Below are positions 5,510 through 7,556 of a DNA stretch of 7,556 bases, piece by piece. Each line of letters starts with the position of its first letter. Position 1 is the stretch's first letter. Position numbers and translations under genes: made by a program. Source of the stretch: Prevotellaceae bacterium (GTDB taxonomy: Bacteria > Bacteroidota > Bacteroidia > Bacteroidales > UBA932); contig JAITKG010000022.1 in the NCBI GenBank assembly GCA_031278495.1, forward strand, positions 1-7,556, written 5' to 3'. The notes under the pieces were generated by a model, which was given only the letters and a program-made list of their open reading frames with translations, made no database searches and was not told where the DNA came from.

Positions 5510-6376
5510 TTATTTTTTATCTATTTGTTCTTCTTTTTCTTCTTCCGTTTCCGGCATTGCGGCAGTTTCATCGCCTAATTCTTTCAGGGCGCCCGCATTC
5601 ATCCTGTCCACTTCCTTGCGGTATTTTGAATCGGGATATTCACTGATAAAATTGTAATATTCATCAATGACCGCCTGAAAACGGTCTTTTTGCAAATGGC
5701 GGAAACTGTTTTCCGCATATTTGTAAGCCGAAGCGACCAGCAAATACAATATTTCTTCACGATACCGGCTATTGGGGTGGTCTTTCAACGTGGTGCGCAG
5801 CGCGGTTGTCGCCGCTTTGTAGTTTTCTATGTGGTAATATAATTTTGCCGATTCATACTGTTTTTCGTCTAATCGTTGTTCCAAATCTTCTTTTATTTTC
5901 GAACATTCTTCCTTGTATTGCGTCGCCGGGAAATTATAAAAAAACTCTTCAATAGCCGTCAATACTTTGTATGTAGGCGTTTGGTCTAATTCATAACGAT
6001 GCGTTTGCGCATACAAGCTTTTTATGCGCAACGCGGTAGCTTCTTCAACAAACAGGCTGCGCGGAAAGGTCGTACGGAACTGTTCAAAATAATATTCCGC
6101 CGTATACACATCGCCCCACAAGTAATAACTTTTTGCCAATAAAAAATGCAAACTGTCGTCTTGCTTGGTGCCTCTGTAGAACATGCCTGCCTGGTCGAAC
6201 AGGGTCGCCGCTCGTTCGTATTTTCCCGCATGGTAATAGTCTTTTGCCGCCCGGTATTTCAATTCATAATCGGCGCTTTTGAGGATTTTATCGTATTGTG
6301 TAGTACAGCCGGACGCCAGCAGCAACCAACCGGCGGCAAGCAGTAAACCGTAATAGCGTATCATTATTCTGCACAT
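5510..6376 (-). CDS. bamD: Outer membrane protein assembly factor BamD, lipoprotein
   Basis: BamD is the essential lipoprotein partner of BamA in the complex that folds beta-barrel proteins into the outer membrane; it works on the periplasmic face. A lipoprotein signal peptide is clear: a hydrophobic run (11-21) and the lipobox LASGC, with Cys24 as the lipidation site. After it come TPR-like helical pairs, for example AAKDYYHAGKYERAATLF (43-60), a second pair around 75-105, and repeats near 135-155, 175-200 and 232-255 that end in the typical YP-S-Y phrase. The 288 residues are normal for Bacteroidetes. The C-terminal tail (277-288) is rich in Glu and Lys. An internal ATG at residue 5 (6362-6364) would give MIRYYGLLLA, also a plausible signal-peptide start. 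It begins one base after trxB and ends one base before rpoZ. Confidence 0.93.
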   Translation of the reverse strand: MCRIMIRYYGLLLAAGWLLLASGCTTQYDKILKSADYELKYRAAKDYYHAGKYERAATLFDQAGMFYRGTKQDDSLHFLLAKSYYLWGDVYTAEYYFEQFRTTFPRSLFVEEATALRIKSLYAQTHRYELDQTPTYKVLTAIEEFFYNFPATQYKEECSKIKEDLEQRLDEKQYESAKLYYHIENYKAATTALRTTLKDHPNSRYREEILYLLVASAYKYAENSFRHLQKDRFQAVIDEYYNFISEYPDSKYRKEVDRMNAGALKELGDETAAMPETEEEKEEQIDKK

Positions 6377-6377
6377 A

Positions 6378-7313
6378 TTATTGTTCCATTAAAAATCGTT
6401 CCGCATCAATAGCCGCCATGCAACCGGATGCGGCGGCAGTAATGGCTTGTTTATAGGAAGTATCTTGCACATCGCCGGCGGCAAATACGCCCGGCACATT
6501 GGTGTGCATGGTTTTTCCTTTGGTTATGATATAACCCTGTTCGTCCGTTTCCACATACTTTTTGAATATACCGGTATTCGGGTGATGACCGATAGCCAGA
6601 AAAAAACCGTGAATATCAATTTTCTTTTCCGTACCGTTCTTATGTTGCAGCAGCGCGCCATGCACGCCGGCTTCGTCGCCCAACAGTTCTTTAGTAGTAT
6701 GTTCCCAAAGGATTTCAATCTTCGGATTCGACAATACGCGTTCCTGCATGGCTTTGGAAGCGCGTAATACATTGCGGCGCACAATCAGGTACACTTTGCG
6801 GCAGATGCCCGCCAAATAGGTAGCTTCTTCGCAAGCCACATCGCCGCCGCCGACCACCGCCACATCTTTATTCCTGTAAAAAAAACCATCGCATGTGGCG
6901 CAGGCTGAAACGCCCTGCCCGCGATACTTCGTTTCCGACGCCAAACCCAAATACTTTGCCGTAGCGCCGGTAGCGATGATGAGTATGTCAGCTTCGAGCG
7001 TTTTATTTTCATCGACGGTTATCTTGAAAGGCCGTTGCGACAAATCCGCTGCCGTTACCGCGCCGGAACGAATATCCGCGCCAAACCGCAATGCCTGCGC
7101 CTTGATATCTTCCATCATCGTTTGCCCGGAAATACCCGCCGGATAGCCCGGAAAATTTTCTACTTCGGTGGTGGTTACCAACTGCCCGCCCGGCAATGCG
7201 CCTTCGTACAGCACAGGGAACAAGTTAGCGCGCGAAAGATAAATCGCTGCCGTATAACCCGCAGGCCCGCCGCCGACAATCAAACACTTCACTTTTTCTG
7301 TTTCCAAACTCAT
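6378..7313 (-). CDS. trxB: Thioredoxin-disulfide reductase
   Basis: TrxB transfers electrons from NADPH through FAD and a redox cysteine pair to thioredoxin in the cytoplasm. With the chosen start it has 311 residues, the normal size. The FAD-binding GGGPAG is at 14-19, the active-site SACATCDG at 136-143 (Cys138 and Cys141), the NADPH-binding GGGDVACEEA at 155-164, the 2'-phosphate contact region VRRNVLR at 178-184, and the second FAD motif FAAGDVQD at 277-284. The frame stays open to an ATG at 7344-7346, but the extra codons run through a TACATTTG promoter box, so the start at 7311-7313 (MSLETEKVKC) is far more likely. It seems to lead the operon, with bamD one base downstream. Confidence 0.96.
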   Translation of the reverse strand: MSLETEKVKCLIVGGGPAGYTAAIYLSRANLFPVLYEGALPGGQLVTTTEVENFPGYPAGISGQTMMEDIKAQALRFGADIRSGAVTAADLSQRPFKITVDENKTLEADILIIATGATAKYLGLASETKYRGQGVSACATCDGFFYRNKDVAVVGGGDVACEEATYLAGICRKVYLIVRRNVLRASKAMQERVLSNPKIEILWEHTTKELLGDEAGVHGALLQHKNGTEKKIDIHGFFLAIGHHPNTGIFKKYVETDEQGYIITKGKTMHTNVPGVFAAGDVQDTSYKQAITAAASGCMAAIDAERFLMEQ

Positions 7314-7335
7314 CTTACCTATCTTATAAAGCCTG

Positions 7336-7366
7336 CAAATGTACAAAAAAAATTCCGGTTGCGAAA
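7336..7366 (-). promoter_or_regulatory. Bacteroidetes-type promoter for trxB and probably the operon
   Basis: On the minus strand TACATTTG (7336-7343) matches the Bacteroidetes -7 consensus TAnnTTTG in full. Nineteen bases upstream is TTTC (7363-7366), one base off the -33 TTTG. Transcription would begin near 7329, about 15 bases before the trxB ATG at 7313. Inferred from motif match and spacing only. Confidence 0.65.
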
Positions 7367-7556
7367 ATGGATTTTGCGAGGAGGCGTGAACTGCACCGCC
7401 TTACTCTCTTTGAGCAGCATTCAAAAATTTCAAGATTTCAAAATTTAATGTTTCAAAGTGGTGCATGGAAAGAAATTTTAAATCGCAACAGCATTGCAGC
7501 AGCCCGCTGGGCATAGCTGTATGGGAAAACAGTATTTTTTGCTTCCTTGTTATTCT
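7367..7556. other. Gene-free right edge
   Basis: No coding sequence is supported between the trxB promoter and the window end. Besides the octamers at 7419-7458, the word AACTGCACCG (7389-7398) recurs from 354-363, and TTACTCT after it resembles the rpoZ-coaBC junction, so this edge uses the same repeat vocabulary as the other spacers. GCCC/GGGC (7502-7512) is a minor hairpin. Confidence 0.6.
7419..7458. repeat. ATTTCAAR octamer array upstream of trxB
   Basis: Five 8-bp units: ATTCAAAA (7419), ATTTCAAG (7427), ATTTCAAA (7435), ATTTAATG (7443) and TTTCAAAG (7451). It resembles the array over the recN stop at 1118-1149. It lies about 53 bases upstream of the -33 box of the trxB promoter. Confidence 0.75.

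Noticed and set aside
7514..7540. Possible intrinsic terminator (CTGT/ACAG stem followed by ATTTTTT, plus strand)
   Set aside because: The stem is only 4-5 bp with an 8-base loop, and no plus-strand gene in view would use it.

Overview
The window looks like a chromosomal stretch of a Bacteroidota (Bacteroidetes) genome, probably Bacteroidales. The evidence is the gene set bamD - omega/Rpb6-like rpoZ - coaBC - DUF4835 - recN, an order I know from that phylum, the Bacteroidetes form of the omega-like protein, and a TAnnTTTG-type promoter box ahead of trxB. Genus cannot be read from the sequence.

All seven convincing genes lie on the minus strand and read from right to left. From the right edge there is a roughly 240-base spacer carrying an octamer array and a promoter, then trxB (thioredoxin reductase), bamD (outer-membrane assembly lipoprotein), rpoZ-like omega subunit, coaBC (coenzyme A synthesis), a secreted DUF4835 protein, recN (DNA repair ATPase) and mntP (manganese exporter). 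trxB/bamD and bamD/rpoZ are each separated by one base (TAA-T-ATG), so at least these three are probably co-transcribed and translationally coupled. coaBC, DUF4835, recN and mntP follow with gaps of about 30-115 bases and no strong internal promoter or classical terminator that I could see, so they may share the same transcript. The genes are mostly housekeeping: redox balance, envelope assembly, transcription, CoA synthesis, repair and metal export.

The unusual part is between the genes. Nearly every spacer of more than one base is built from short tandem arrays with periods of 7 or 8 bases, mixed with small GC-rich palindromic pieces. The arrays run into the ends of four genes and supply the stop codons of recN, DUF4835, coaBC and rpoZ. 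mntP is bracketed by an 18-base inverted repeat (17/18 match) that abuts its start codon and contains its stop codon.

The left 508 bases hold no credible gene. Positions 1-285 are a 12-copy tandem array of 23/24-base units running off the left edge, and 286-508 are a mosaic of the same heptamer and octamer modules. These arrays are the best candidate here for an undescribed element or process; their function, if any, is not shown by the sequence.
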